In this document: positions 33,948 to 41,933 of the stretch, piece by piece | Position numbering within the stretch: position 1 is the stretch's first letter | Layout: every line of letters starts with the position of its first letter | Origin: Candidatus Electryonea clarkiae | GTDB taxonomy: Bacteria; Electryoneota; Electryoneia; Electryoneales; Electryoneaceae | DNA length: 64,000 nt | Assembly (NCBI GenBank): GCA_030765455.1 | Contig: JAVCCM010000085.1 | Coordinates: 1-64,000, forward strand | Direction: 5' to 3' | Made by a program: the position numbers and the translations under genes | The notes under the pieces: generated by a model | Seen by the model: only the letters and a program-made list of their open reading frames with translations | Databases searched by the model: none | What the model was told of the DNA's origin: nothing

Positions 33948-35222
33948 TTATGTACATATAAATAATATGATTATGGTGAAAAATGCAATTAATAATCCCA
34001 CCCAAACCATTTTTGTCATTATCTTTTTTTCTCGCTCTTTATTGTGAGCATTTATCTCAGACTCTAATTCCGCTTCTCGCTTCGCATCTTCTTTTTTATA
34101 TTCAACCTCTAAGTGTTCAGCAATTTCACTTTTTCCAATAATCATTAATATCCCATATATACTTTCCTTAAGAGTAGTCTTATGGTAGTCAGGATGTTTT
34201 GCAATATTTTTTAGATATTTCTCTAAATCTTCGTTTACATAGTCTTTTATTTCTCTTAAGAATTTTAGTTTATATTTATCACGGTCATGCGTAGCAAAAT
34301 ATCCAACACAATCGCATAGTGCCAAATTTAGATTATCTACAGTTTCAGTATTTGAGAATTTATTTTTTTCTGTTAGGATATTCATCAACTTCGAAGCTCT
34401 CACAAAATCAAAGTTTGTTTTCGCAATGCTAATCTCTTCTGATAATTGCTGTGAATCAAAGTGTTTTTCCAGTTCTGAATCCTTATTATCAAGTTCATTT
34501 ATTTTTAAATCACTCTGTTTCTTATCTAAATCAGAAAGTTGTTTTATTTTATCAATCGCGGAAGAAAAATATCTAATCCAACATTTGTCTGCATTATCAT
34601 AATTCTCTTCTAGTTTATAATAATTTGCTAAATCAATATTACACTTATAATCACCCCTCTTTACACCTTCTTTGTAATAAAAAAGAGCTTTTTTCTGGTT
34701 GGGCTTGCATCCTTCACCTAATTCATACATTGAAGCAAGTAGGGAACACACTGTTGGCGAACCTGCTTCATATGCTTTAAGATAGCAGTTCAAAGCATCT
34801 TCATTATCCTGTAAAACATCATCAAATCCAAAATGAAATTTTGCTCCTAAAGATTCATATTCTTCCCAAGATAAATTGCTGTTAGCAAGAAAGTCTTCCT
34901 TTGCATCAGAACACTCAATCGAATAAAAAGGTTTATTATCTTCAGCGATTTCGCTGACTAAATCAATAGCTTCATTAATATTTACTTCAAAAAATTCTTT
35001 CCCTTCTTTTCTAAATGAACTTAGTTGTTCATGTACAAGTTTTTCGACTTGTTTATGATTAGATACAAAAACACAATATGCCATTTGAAATGGAGTGGGT
35101 ACTCCCGTTGCGCTTGATAATTCACCAATCCTTTGCTCTGGACTCCTCGTTGTAATACCAATTTTCAGGAGTCCAGGCATGGATTCATTTTTAAGAATGT
35201 AAACGTAACCATTCTTGTCCAT
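33948..35222 (-). CDS. Tail-anchored GIY-YIG (T5orf172) protein with Sel1-like repeats
   Basis: 424 residues. Residues 5-82 form a GIY-YIG-like domain: YVYILKNESMPGLLKIGITT, the conserved Arg in SPEQRIGEL, then VEKLVHEQL and GKEFFEV. Residues 120-205 hold Sel1/TPR-like helical pairs (NCYLKAYEAGSPTVCSLLAS, YELGEGCKPNQKKALFYYKE). A charged, probably coiled-coil stretch lies at about 225-270, further helices follow, a second charged helix is at 370-402 and a hydrophobic segment VWVGLLIAFFTIIILFICT ends the protein. That single C-terminal helix would anchor the soluble part on the cytoplasmic face. The gene looks more AT-rich than its neighbours, suggesting transfer. I know of no characterised protein with this plan; a defence or sensing role is speculation. 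Confidence 0.75.
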   Translation of the reverse strand: MDKNGYVYILKNESMPGLLKIGITTRSPEQRIGELSSATGVPTPFQMAYCVFVSNHKQVEKLVHEQLSSFRKEGKEFFEVNINEAIDLVSEIAEDNKPFYSIECSDAKEDFLANSNLSWEEYESLGAKFHFGFDDVLQDNEDALNCYLKAYEAGSPTVCSLLASMYELGEGCKPNQKKALFYYKEGVKRGDYKCNIDLANYYKLEENYDNADKCWIRYFSSAIDKIKQLSDLDKKQSDLKINELDNKDSELEKHFDSQQLSEEISIAKTNFDFVRASKLMNILTEKNKFSNTETVDNLNLALCDCVGYFATHDRDKYKLKFLREIKDYVNEDLEKYLKNIAKHPDYHKTTLKESIYGILMIIGKSEIAEHLEVEYKKEDAKREAELESEINAHNKEREKKIMTKMVWVGLLIAFFTIIILFICT

Positions 35223-35412
35223 ATTAAATTCTGCCTCACTTTACGAAGTTTTTTGCTTCCAGTTATAACCTCCATATTAATTAGCCAATCGACCATTTAA
35301 GAAGGCTACACTCTTTTCATCCAAACCGAATTTTTGTGCCAATCAATCTAAGATACTACAAACATCTTGAATATATTGCATCAGAACGGTAAATTTTATT
35401 GTAAATCCGTTA

Positions 35413-36153
35413 TTACGAACGGAAAAAGCTATCTTTCTTCTTGCTTAATTGAGAATTGACTCGCTGCTCCATATCAGTCATCTGCTTTTCAATCTCACTG
35501 CAGAATTGTTCTACCTGCTTTTGAGTAGGCCGTTTTGGGAGGTCTATGGGATTTCCTATGCTGATTATAACCGTGGTAAAAGGTAGTGCAAGTTTGTGCT
35601 TGTCCCATGTTGGGAGGTGGATGAAATGTTTCGCTGAAGCGATTGCCGGAATAATTGTGGCTTTGCCCATTGCGGTAACGTTGATTACACCCGGTTTGAC
35701 AAGTTCAGCGGGTCCGGATGGTCCATCAAGCGCAGCTAAGATTATTTCCCCTTTTCTTAATGCCCGGACAACTTGCTTAAAACCCTGTATCCTGTCAGTT
35801 CGACCAGATGCACGGATGAGACGATATCCCAATCCGTTTAAAAAACGCGCGATCAGTTCACCTTCCCAGACAGGAGAAACCAGGGTGATCATGTTTTGAA
35901 AAAAATCGGAGTGACGTGCAACAAACATACTTGTAATTAATATATTGCAATGCCATATACCAACATAAACACCTCCCGCTTTGCTTGCAGCACGGAGGTT
36001 ATCCACTCCCTCATATTTTACGCGCCATGTCCGGGTCCACAAAAGGTGAATTTTTGGTAAAACATTATGAGTCAGCCATAATATTGCATTCCACCACCAA
36101 CCGGAGGGCTGCATAGTGTCTGATTGATTCAATCTGTTATCATTCTTTCTCAA
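35413..36153 (-). CDS. DUF374 lysophospholipid-acyltransferase-like protein
   Basis: 246 residues. The block VYVGIWHCNILITSMFVARH carries the WH motif of DUF374 proteins, related to LpxL/LPLAT acyltransferases, and 'LVSPVWEGELIARFLNGLGY' then SGRTDR and ALDGPSGPAELVKPGV are further family blocks. A membrane-active acyl transfer in lipid A or phospholipid metabolism is the family inference. The start is TTG at 36153, supported by AAGAGGA 6 nt upstream; the first ATG is 13 codons later without a site. The gene stands alone. Confidence 0.82.
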   Translation of the reverse strand: MRKNDNRLNQSDTMQPSGWWWNAILWLTHNVLPKIHLLWTRTWRVKYEGVDNLRAASKAGGVYVGIWHCNILITSMFVARHSDFFQNMITLVSPVWEGELIARFLNGLGYRLIRASGRTDRIQGFKQVVRALRKGEIILAALDGPSGPAELVKPGVINVTAMGKATIIPAIASAKHFIHLPTWDKHKLALPFTTVIISIGNPIDLPKRPTQKQVEQFCSEIEKQMTDMEQRVNSQLSKKKDSFFRS

Positions 36154-36633
36154 TATTTCCTCTTGAAATTCCCTGAAAGAGAATAATTTGAATAGACGTG
36201 TGTGTCAACCCTCGGAGAATAATTGTCACAACCATCTTGTCCCTGAAGGGGGGGGGGACAACAATGGGTTCAATCCCGATCAGTCGGGATTAGTATTATT
36301 GAATATACTATTTCTCCACGGGTTTCACCCGCTGCTATTCATGTGCATCTCCTTCGGACAAAATTCTGATCTAACGGAAAGAATCTTCGTTTTATGAACA
36401 GGTCAGAATACCAAATCTTAATCAGGATTCAAAGGCATTCCAGCAGAACAAGTATATAAGCAATAATGGCGACAAAAATAATGCTTCTAAAATTCAATAT
36501 CCAGCTTCAGGAATTTACTATATTCATATTGAGCGGACTGGAGAACCGTAATGCTTTTGACTTGCGGCAGACAATTCTGTTTTGCACTTTTGCGTCACAA
36601 CTCAGATTTGATATGATCGAACAGGATTATTGA
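36154..36633. other. Gap with poly-G tract, hairpins and a gene fragment
   Basis: 480 bp with no full gene. A run of ten G lies at 36248-36257 and a hairpin TCCCGATCAGTCGGGA at about 36274-36289. Text typical of decayed palindromes follows (CACGGGTTTCACCCGC at about 36317). From about 36370 an open frame leads into a CTD-like tail (see 36495-36551). The promoter of the acyltransferase gene on one side and of the phosphate acyltransferase on the other must also lie here. Confidence 0.6.
36495..36551 (+). pseudogene. Remnant of a CTD-type secreted-protein 3' end
   Basis: The frame ending TAA at 36549-36551 reads QYPASGIYYIHIERTGEP. The core ASGIYYIHIE has the pattern of the last strands of the FlgD-like C-terminal sorting domain in this genome (SGLYFYRLTAGE, AGIYFAVLESNG, SGSYFIIMESGD). 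The frame is open for about 60 codons upstream but matches nothing further. It is therefore probably the leftover end of a secreted protein gene. The match is short. Confidence 0.45.
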
Positions 36634-37617
36634 ATGACAAAGCTTCACCCAATTTCAACACCACTCCGAACTCACCTTGAAGTAATCGAGCGTGCAAAGG
36701 TGATAGGGCAATCAAATGGACTTGCACGTGTAGTTATTGCTGCCGCTGAAGAGGATGACGTTCTCGCGGCGTTGTACGCCTGCTGGAAAGAAGGTATTGC
36801 GGACGCTGTACTGGTCGGGAATCCGGATAATATCATAAAAGCGCTTGAAATAGCGAAAGTACCAGGGGAGACATTTGAGATTGTAAAATCTCCTGATGAT
36901 GAAACTTCAGCAAAATATGCCGCTGAAATGGCTGGTTCCGGCAATGCTGATGTAGTTATGAAGGGCTTCCTGAAAACATCAGTATTACTAAAGACATTGT
37001 TACGGCATCAATACGGCTTACGTGATCGTGAACTGGTGAGTCACAGTGCAGTGATGTATGCCTCTCGATATGGCAAATTACTGAACGTGACAGACGGTGG
37101 CACACTCATAACTCCCTCATTCGAACAGAAGATGATCGCTCTCGCTAATGGATATAGAGTACTGAGAGCAATTGGCGTCTCCCGACCGAAAATTGCTGTT
37201 CTTGCTCCATGGAATGAGGTTCGTTCTAATGTCCCCGAAACAAAGATGGCTCTTGAGGTTGTTAATATGGCGCGGGCGCACTGGGCTGATTATCTTGACA
37301 TTGATGGTCCTATGTCACTGGAGTCGGCTGTAAACAGCCAAATTGCAAACGATGAAGAGTTGAAAAGCCCCGTGACCGGTGATGCAGATATGATACTGGT
37401 ACATAGAATCGAAGAGGCAAACATTCTCGCCAAGACCTTGATTCAGTTCAGTGGCGCTATTTTTATGGGAGTTATTAGTGGAGCAAAGGTACCAATAAGC
37501 CTTGTCTCAAGGAGCGATACAATGATGAATAAAATGTCATCTATTGCTCTTGCCGTTTGCCTTGCAGATTATCTTAAATGTAACTTTGAAGTACTACCTG
37601 AAATTGGAGTATCATAA
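36634..37617 (+). CDS. Phosphate acetyl/butyryltransferase-family enzyme, paralogue 1
   Basis: 327 residues of the PTA/PTB family (PF01515). Characteristic blocks: ADAVLVGNPDNI, 'GNADVVMKGFLKTSVLLKTL', 'LLNVTDGGTLITPSFEQKMI' and DADMILVHRIEEANILAKTL, followed by GVISGAKVPISLVSRSDT. It is closest in style to phosphate butyryltransferase, exchanging CoA and phosphate on short acyl groups. No butyrate kinase or acetate kinase is adjacent. A second, more divergent paralogue follows 14 bp downstream, which is unusual. The physiological acyl group cannot be read from sequence. Confidence 0.85.
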   Translation: MTKLHPISTPLRTHLEVIERAKVIGQSNGLARVVIAAAEEDDVLAALYACWKEGIADAVLVGNPDNIIKALEIAKVPGETFEIVKSPDDETSAKYAAEMAGSGNADVVMKGFLKTSVLLKTLLRHQYGLRDRELVSHSAVMYASRYGKLLNVTDGGTLITPSFEQKMIALANGYRVLRAIGVSRPKIAVLAPWNEVRSNVPETKMALEVVNMARAHWADYLDIDGPMSLESAVNSQIANDEELKSPVTGDADMILVHRIEEANILAKTLIQFSGAIFMGVISGAKVPISLVSRSDTMMNKMSSIALAVCLADYLKCNFEVLPEIGVS

Positions 37618-37631
37618 AACAGGAATGACAG

Positions 37632-38555
37632 ATGATGAGCAATCTATTCGATCCAATGCTGAAGAAAGTTCGAGCGCGTGCTATAAGTAACGGGCATCCG
37701 TTTCGTATCGGGATGATTATCAGTGCCGGTGATTTCGATATGCTGAGTTCGCTGCATGATCCCCTCGAAGAAGGGTGGTTGAAGCCGATATTCTATGGTA
37801 ATGCTGATGTTATGACCGACGCATTAAATAACGCCGGACTTGATAAGCATAAATGTATACTCGCTGATGCTATAGATCGTGAAACCAGAATTATAGCTAT
37901 GATGGAGGCGGTATTAGGAGGCGGGCTCTCCGCCATATGTATTGGTCCAGATGCCGCGACCAGGAATTTCGACTTATTGAAGAAAGCAAGAGCTGATTTC
38001 TTTCCTGTTAACAGCATTGGATGTGGAATTGCAGTTATTGCTGTAAATGGATTTGAACGTCTGCTTTTTGTTTCGGATATTACTATGCGGGCGGAACCGG
38101 ATGTTGACCAAAGAGTAGAAATTGTTAATCATTGTATTGATACAGCATTAGGCTGCGGTGTTGAAAAGCCGCGAGTGGCGATGCTTGCGGCAGTTGAGGT
38201 GGTTAATCCCGGTATGCCTGTGACAGTCGAAGCACAGCAAATCTCGGAGAAAGTAAAACGCGAAGATGCAATAATTGAAGGACCCGTATCCCTGGATCTC
38301 GCAGTAAATATGCTCGCGGTTCAAAAGAAAAAAGCTACCGGAGATGTTCCGGGAAAAGCTGACTGCCTGATAGGATCGAACCTCACTGTTTCACGCTCTA
38401 TATATCAAGCAGCAGTTTCACTTAGCGGAGCAAAAGCTGGTGTGGTGCTTGCCGGAGGTAGTGTCCCGGTGGCTCTGCCGGGAAGAGCTGATGGTAGTGA
38501 GGGATTATATCTTTCTACCTTAATCGCTACATTAATAGCCTTGGATGACAGTTAA
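37632..38555 (+). CDS. Phosphate acyltransferase-family enzyme, paralogue 2
   Basis: 307 residues, same family as the gene upstream but clearly diverged. Shared blocks are WLKPIFYGNADVMTDAL, SAICIGPDAATRNFDLLKKA (where the paralogue has VVMKGFLKTSVLLKTL), KPRVAMLAAVEVVNPGMP, IIEGPVSLDLAVNM, DCLIGSNLTVSRSIYQAAVS and AGVVLAGGSVPVALPGRADG. The change of the MKG block to IGP in the substrate region suggests altered or lost activity. Two ATGs in tandem (37632 and 37635); AGGAATG upstream fits the second. It may form a heteromer with paralogue 1. Confidence 0.8.
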   Translation: MMSNLFDPMLKKVRARAISNGHPFRIGMIISAGDFDMLSSLHDPLEEGWLKPIFYGNADVMTDALNNAGLDKHKCILADAIDRETRIIAMMEAVLGGGLSAICIGPDAATRNFDLLKKARADFFPVNSIGCGIAVIAVNGFERLLFVSDITMRAEPDVDQRVEIVNHCIDTALGCGVEKPRVAMLAAVEVVNPGMPVTVEAQQISEKVKREDAIIEGPVSLDLAVNMLAVQKKKATGDVPGKADCLIGSNLTVSRSIYQAAVSLSGAKAGVVLAGGSVPVALPGRADGSEGLYLSTLIATLIALDDS

Positions 38556-38584
38556 AAATGTATTCTTATATATGAGGAATTATC

Positions 38585-39061
38585 ATGGCTTCTCTAATAA
38601 TTGAAATGGCTATGGTGAACCCGGTTGGCAAGATGAAATGGGTTAATCAGAGTCCACCTTCCAGTGTTCTCAATGAAGAATGGGTGCAATTAAGAAACAT
38701 TGGCACTCAAGAAGTATCCCTCAATAATATCAAGTTAATGCATTGGACATATTCAGGTAAGACTGCCGATACTGCACAAAATGTTGAGATACTGACTCTG
38801 TCGGGATCGCTTAACAGAGGTACATCCTTGAGGATTCATTCAGGGAAAGGCAAGGCCTTCATCGATCCGAAAACACAGATTATTCATATTTTCTGTAACG
38901 CCGTAAGCGGACAGTTTAATTATCAGATAATACAACCGGATTGTATTACACTCAGCGTTGGAGGAAAAAGCATAGATTTTGCCCGCTACGATCCTCCTAT
39001 CCCTGAAGGTAAAAGGTTGAGGCGAGGATCAAATATTGGATCAAATACCCTCTCGCTTTGA
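38585..39061 (+). CDS. Lamin-tail-domain-like protein, no signal peptide
   Basis: 158 residues, third gene of a tight run after the two phosphate acyltransferases. NEEWVQLRNIGTQEVSLNNI followed by KLMHW and later SLNRGTSLRIHSGKG matches the lamin tail domain pattern (EWVEIxNxGxxxxDLxGWxL ... L.pG..l.v.sG). Bacterial versions are usually secreted; here there is no leader, so it should be cytoplasmic. ATG has ATGAGGAATT before it. Its relation to the enzymes upstream is unknown. Confidence 0.65.
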   Translation: MASLIIEMAMVNPVGKMKWVNQSPPSSVLNEEWVQLRNIGTQEVSLNNIKLMHWTYSGKTADTAQNVEILTLSGSLNRGTSLRIHSGKGKAFIDPKTQIIHIFCNAVSGQFNYQIIQPDCITLSVGGKSIDFARYDPPIPEGKRLRRGSNIGSNTLSL

Positions 39062-39306
39062 GGCGATTCTTTAGGTTTAATAATAAGTATTCTGCTTAAC
39101 TGTTTGATTATTAAAATATCAACCCACTGAATCAAAACTGACCAACATTTATTATTGTTATACGTGTGTTGAGGTTGTACCCGACACACCTTCTTATCTA
39201 TTCAATTAATTACCAATGTAAAAGTATTACAGTCGTTATTATGTTTTATTGTATATGATCGATTGAATATATCAAAACTTTTATTGCGTTGTCGTTCAAT
39301 TGAAAC

Positions 39307-40245
39307 CTACTCACGCAGGTCGGCTTTTTCTTTATTTGATAAATACCAATTGATTGTTTTTCCTAAGCCTTCATCCAATGATGTGGGAGGCTCCCATTGA
39401 AGAACTTCTTTCATTCTTGAAATATCGAGAACCTTGCGCATAACTCCGTCGGGTTTGGATGTATCCCAGACGATTTTACCTTCATATCCGATATGCTTTG
39501 CTATTAGCTCTGCAAGCTCTTTGATAGTTGTTCCAATGCCGGTTCCAATGTTCATTGTATCAAAATAGTCTGTTTCCATCAGCCGGATTATAGCTTCTGC
39601 AGCATCCCCAGCGTACAGGAATTCACGAACAGGTTTTCCGGTTCCCCAGTTAACAACCTCTTCTGCATCGTTCTCTTTTGCATCAGCAAAGCGTTTTATC
39701 AAGGCGGCAGCCACATGGGATCTATACTCAGTGAAAACGTCATTTTCACCATAGAGGTTGGTGATTTGTGGAAATTGACCTTTAATACCATACTGTTTAT
39801 GGTAAGCGCGGGCTCCAACCTGCTGAATTTTCTTGGAAAAACCATAGGCTTCGACAGAGGAATGAAGAGGTCCACTCCAGAAATCATCTTCCTTCATGTC
39901 ACCATCAACATCTTGAGGGTAAGCGCATGCGGAACCTATAGATATAAATCTCTTAACATTAGCATTACCACAAGCTTCAAGAAGGTTCGCAACCATAATA
40001 GTGTTTTTAAAGAATAAATTAGCCGGTTCATGAACGTTGATACCAAGACCACCATAATAAGCAGCGGAATGAATGACTATTTCAGGATTATTTTCATGTA
40101 TCGTCAACTGGGCTGATTTGAAATCCATCAAATCAAATTCCGGTCTTGAAGGTGTAGTGACGTCATATTCATGCTTTTGAAGCGCTTCAAGAATACGTCT
40201 TCCGAAAAAGCCCCGACCACCGGTAAGTAATACTTTACTCGACAT
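39307..40245 (-). CDS. NAD-dependent epimerase, GDP-L-fucose-synthase-like
   Basis: 312 residues of the extended SDR family. The Rossmann motif is LLTGGRGFFGRR, the catalytic Ser lies in GSACAYP and the YxxxK is YGFSKK. 'GLGINVHEPANLFFKNTIMV' and PVREFLYAGDAAEAI are features of GDP-fucose synthase (Fcl/WcaG). GDP-fucose synthases turn GDP-4-keto-6-deoxymannose into GDP-L-fucose for surface polysaccharide. No gmd or glycosyltransferase is nearby, so a related sugar is possible. GAGAGGAG precedes ATG. Weak palindromes in the gap with the convergent lamin-tail gene (GTGTGT..ACACAC at about 39164-39189) may end both transcripts. Confidence 0.82.
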   Translation of the reverse strand: MSSKVLLTGGRGFFGRRILEALQKHEYDVTTPSRPEFDLMDFKSAQLTIHENNPEIVIHSAAYYGGLGINVHEPANLFFKNTIMVANLLEACGNANVKRFISIGSACAYPQDVDGDMKEDDFWSGPLHSSVEAYGFSKKIQQVGARAYHKQYGIKGQFPQITNLYGENDVFTEYRSHVAAALIKRFADAKENDAEEVVNWGTGKPVREFLYAGDAAEAIIRLMETDYFDTMNIGTGIGTTIKELAELIAKHIGYEGKIVWDTSKPDGVMRKVLDISRMKEVLQWEPPTSLDEGLGKTINWYLSNKEKADLRE

Positions 40246-40453
40246 ATTATTAGCTCCTCTCTAAACCTCTTCCGATACTAACAGCAAACAATTTCTGATC
40301 TACCATTGTTATAATCAACTGATATCCTTTTAATAAAAGTGATTGTTCAAAAGATTCGGACTCAATCTGGCATTGCAGTTGTCAATATAAATCCTTATCA
40401 ACAGTATTTTTGCTCTTTTAAAAACCCGAATCATTTCTGAATCGGGTAATAGG

Positions 40454-40538
40454 TGCCGAAGGCCGGACTCGAACCGGCACGCCCTTTCGGACACAGCGCC
40501 CTCAACACTGCGTGTCTACCAAATTCCACCACTCCGGC
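40454..40538 (-). tRNA. tRNA-Leu(GAG)
   Basis: On the minus strand the acceptor GCCGGAG pairs with CTTCGGC, with discriminator A followed by genomic CC. The D arm GGTGGAATTTGGTAGACAC, anticodon stem CAGTG/CGCTG with loop TTGAGGG (anticodon GAG at 40501-40503), a long variable arm and the T arm GCCGGTTCGAGTCCGGC all fit. The 85-nt length with a class II variable arm is typical of leucine tRNA. It follows secG, the arrangement seen in many bacteria (secG-tRNA-Leu), and could be co-transcribed with the glycolytic cluster. Confidence 0.97.
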
Positions 40539-40587
40539 AATATGCAATTTACACTGTTAATATTGTTCACGTTATTAATCTAAATGT

Positions 40588-40977
40588 CTATTTCTCAGTT
40601 TCAATCGGAGTAGCTGAGCCGGATTCATCTGTTCCAGCCGGAACATCAGAAGCCGGAATACTTGCTGCTTCTTCCGATTCCCCAAGAAAATTGAGAGGAA
40701 ATTCTTCTTGCATCGCTTCCTGTGTAACCGAATGTGCTGTGCTTTTTCCCTTGGACAGAATTCCAAGCAGAAGGCAAACAACCCCAAAACTAATAGCAAG
40801 ACCGACAGTGAATTTATGAATCACTGTGGCAGCGCCTCTACCCCCGAGAACTGCCTGGGAAGCTGCACCACCGGCGATTCCAGCTAAACCTCCACCTTTA
40901 GCGCGCTGCATAAGAACCGCTATTACCAGAAGAATACATATCAATACATGTATAAAGAGTAAAAATCCGTAAATCAT
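40588..40977 (-). CDS. secG: Protein translocase subunit SecG
   Basis: 129 residues. Two membrane helices with the conserved cytoplasmic loop: 'LICILLVIAVLMQRAKGGGL' followed by AGIAGGAASQAVLGGRGAATVIHKFT and the second helix. The acidic C-terminal extension after residue 80 is longer than in E. coli. It is part of SecYEG in the inner membrane. AGGGAAATA precedes ATG. It lies between tpiA and tRNA-Leu. Confidence 0.92.
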   Translation of the reverse strand: MIYGFLLFIHVLICILLVIAVLMQRAKGGGLAGIAGGAASQAVLGGRGAATVIHKFTVGLAISFGVVCLLLGILSKGKSTAHSVTQEAMQEEFPLNFLGESEEAASIPASDVPAGTDESGSATPIETEK

Positions 40978-41055
40978 TATTTCCCTTAGTATATTAAAAA
41001 AACGCTAATGTAAGTGTGGATCACTTTTCCTGCAATATTCATATACAAGCCGTCT

Positions 41056-41811
41056 CTAACGAGCCGCTTCAATTATCTTTGCAAAATCTTCACCGTTCAA
41101 ACTTGCCCCTCCAACAAGCCCGCCATCAATATCTTCTTCAGAAAAAAGCGTTGCCGCATTGTCACTTTTAACCGAACCGCCATATAAAATACGAATGCTG
41201 CTTGCGATCTCGTCACCAAACTTATCTCGCAGCCAGTTTCGGATTTGGCTGTGTACCTCTTGTGCTGATGCTGGAGTTGCTGTATGACCGGTGCCTATTG
41301 CCCAGATAGGTTCGTAGGCGATTATTATATTGCTTATATCCTCGTCCTCAAACCGACCAAGTGCATCGTTTGTCTGCCTTTCGATCACTGCTTCGGTTTG
41401 TCCCTCTTCTCTCTCTTTAATTGTTTCTCCAACACATACGAGTGGAATTAAACCAGAATTCAATGCAGCAGCAGTTTTTCTCTGGACGCTATGATCAGTT
41501 TCACCAAAATATTGACGACGTTCACTATGCCCAATAATAACATGGCTGCAACCGGCATCGGCAATCATATAGGCAGATACTTCACCGGTAAATGCGCCTT
41601 TTTGTTCCCAGTATAGGTTCTGCGCACCTATTTTTACCAATGAATCGTTAATCAAGTTACTTACAATGTTGATAAGAGTGAAAGACGGACATAACAGTAC
41701 TTCCGCCCCGCCATCAATTGTCGAATTAATGACCGTCTTAGTCAGTTCAACCGCCTCGACTGAATTCAAATTCATTTTCCAGTTGCCGGCAACCATCTTT
41801 TTTCTCATCAT
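41056..41811 (-). CDS. tpiA: Triosephosphate isomerase
   Basis: 251 residues, the usual length. AGNWKMN (active-site Asn and Lys), VIIGHSERRQYFGE (catalytic His), VIIAYEPIWAIGTGHTATP (catalytic Glu and the start of loop 6) and ILYGGSVKSDNA (phosphate-binding loop) are intact. It interconverts DHAP and glyceraldehyde-3-phosphate, and DHAP is also the product of the GlpD domain at 5.3 kb. Two adjacent ATGs occur at the start; GCGAGGAT lies before them. Confidence 0.97.
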   Translation of the reverse strand: MMRKKMVAGNWKMNLNSVEAVELTKTVINSTIDGGAEVLLCPSFTLINIVSNLINDSLVKIGAQNLYWEQKGAFTGEVSAYMIADAGCSHVIIGHSERRQYFGETDHSVQRKTAAALNSGLIPLVCVGETIKEREEGQTEAVIERQTNDALGRFEDEDISNIIIAYEPIWAIGTGHTATPASAQEVHSQIRNWLRDKFGDEIASSIRILYGGSVKSDNAATLFSEEDIDGGLVGGASLNGEDFAKIIEAAR

Positions 41812-41933
41812 ATCCTCGCAATAATAAACTATTTCATAACCATATAGTTTGTTCTATTTGCAGGAGCAGGATTTACTGCAACATGCAAAATTGTCATATT
41901 TTAGAGTTTACTGTCAAATTATACAAAGATCAA

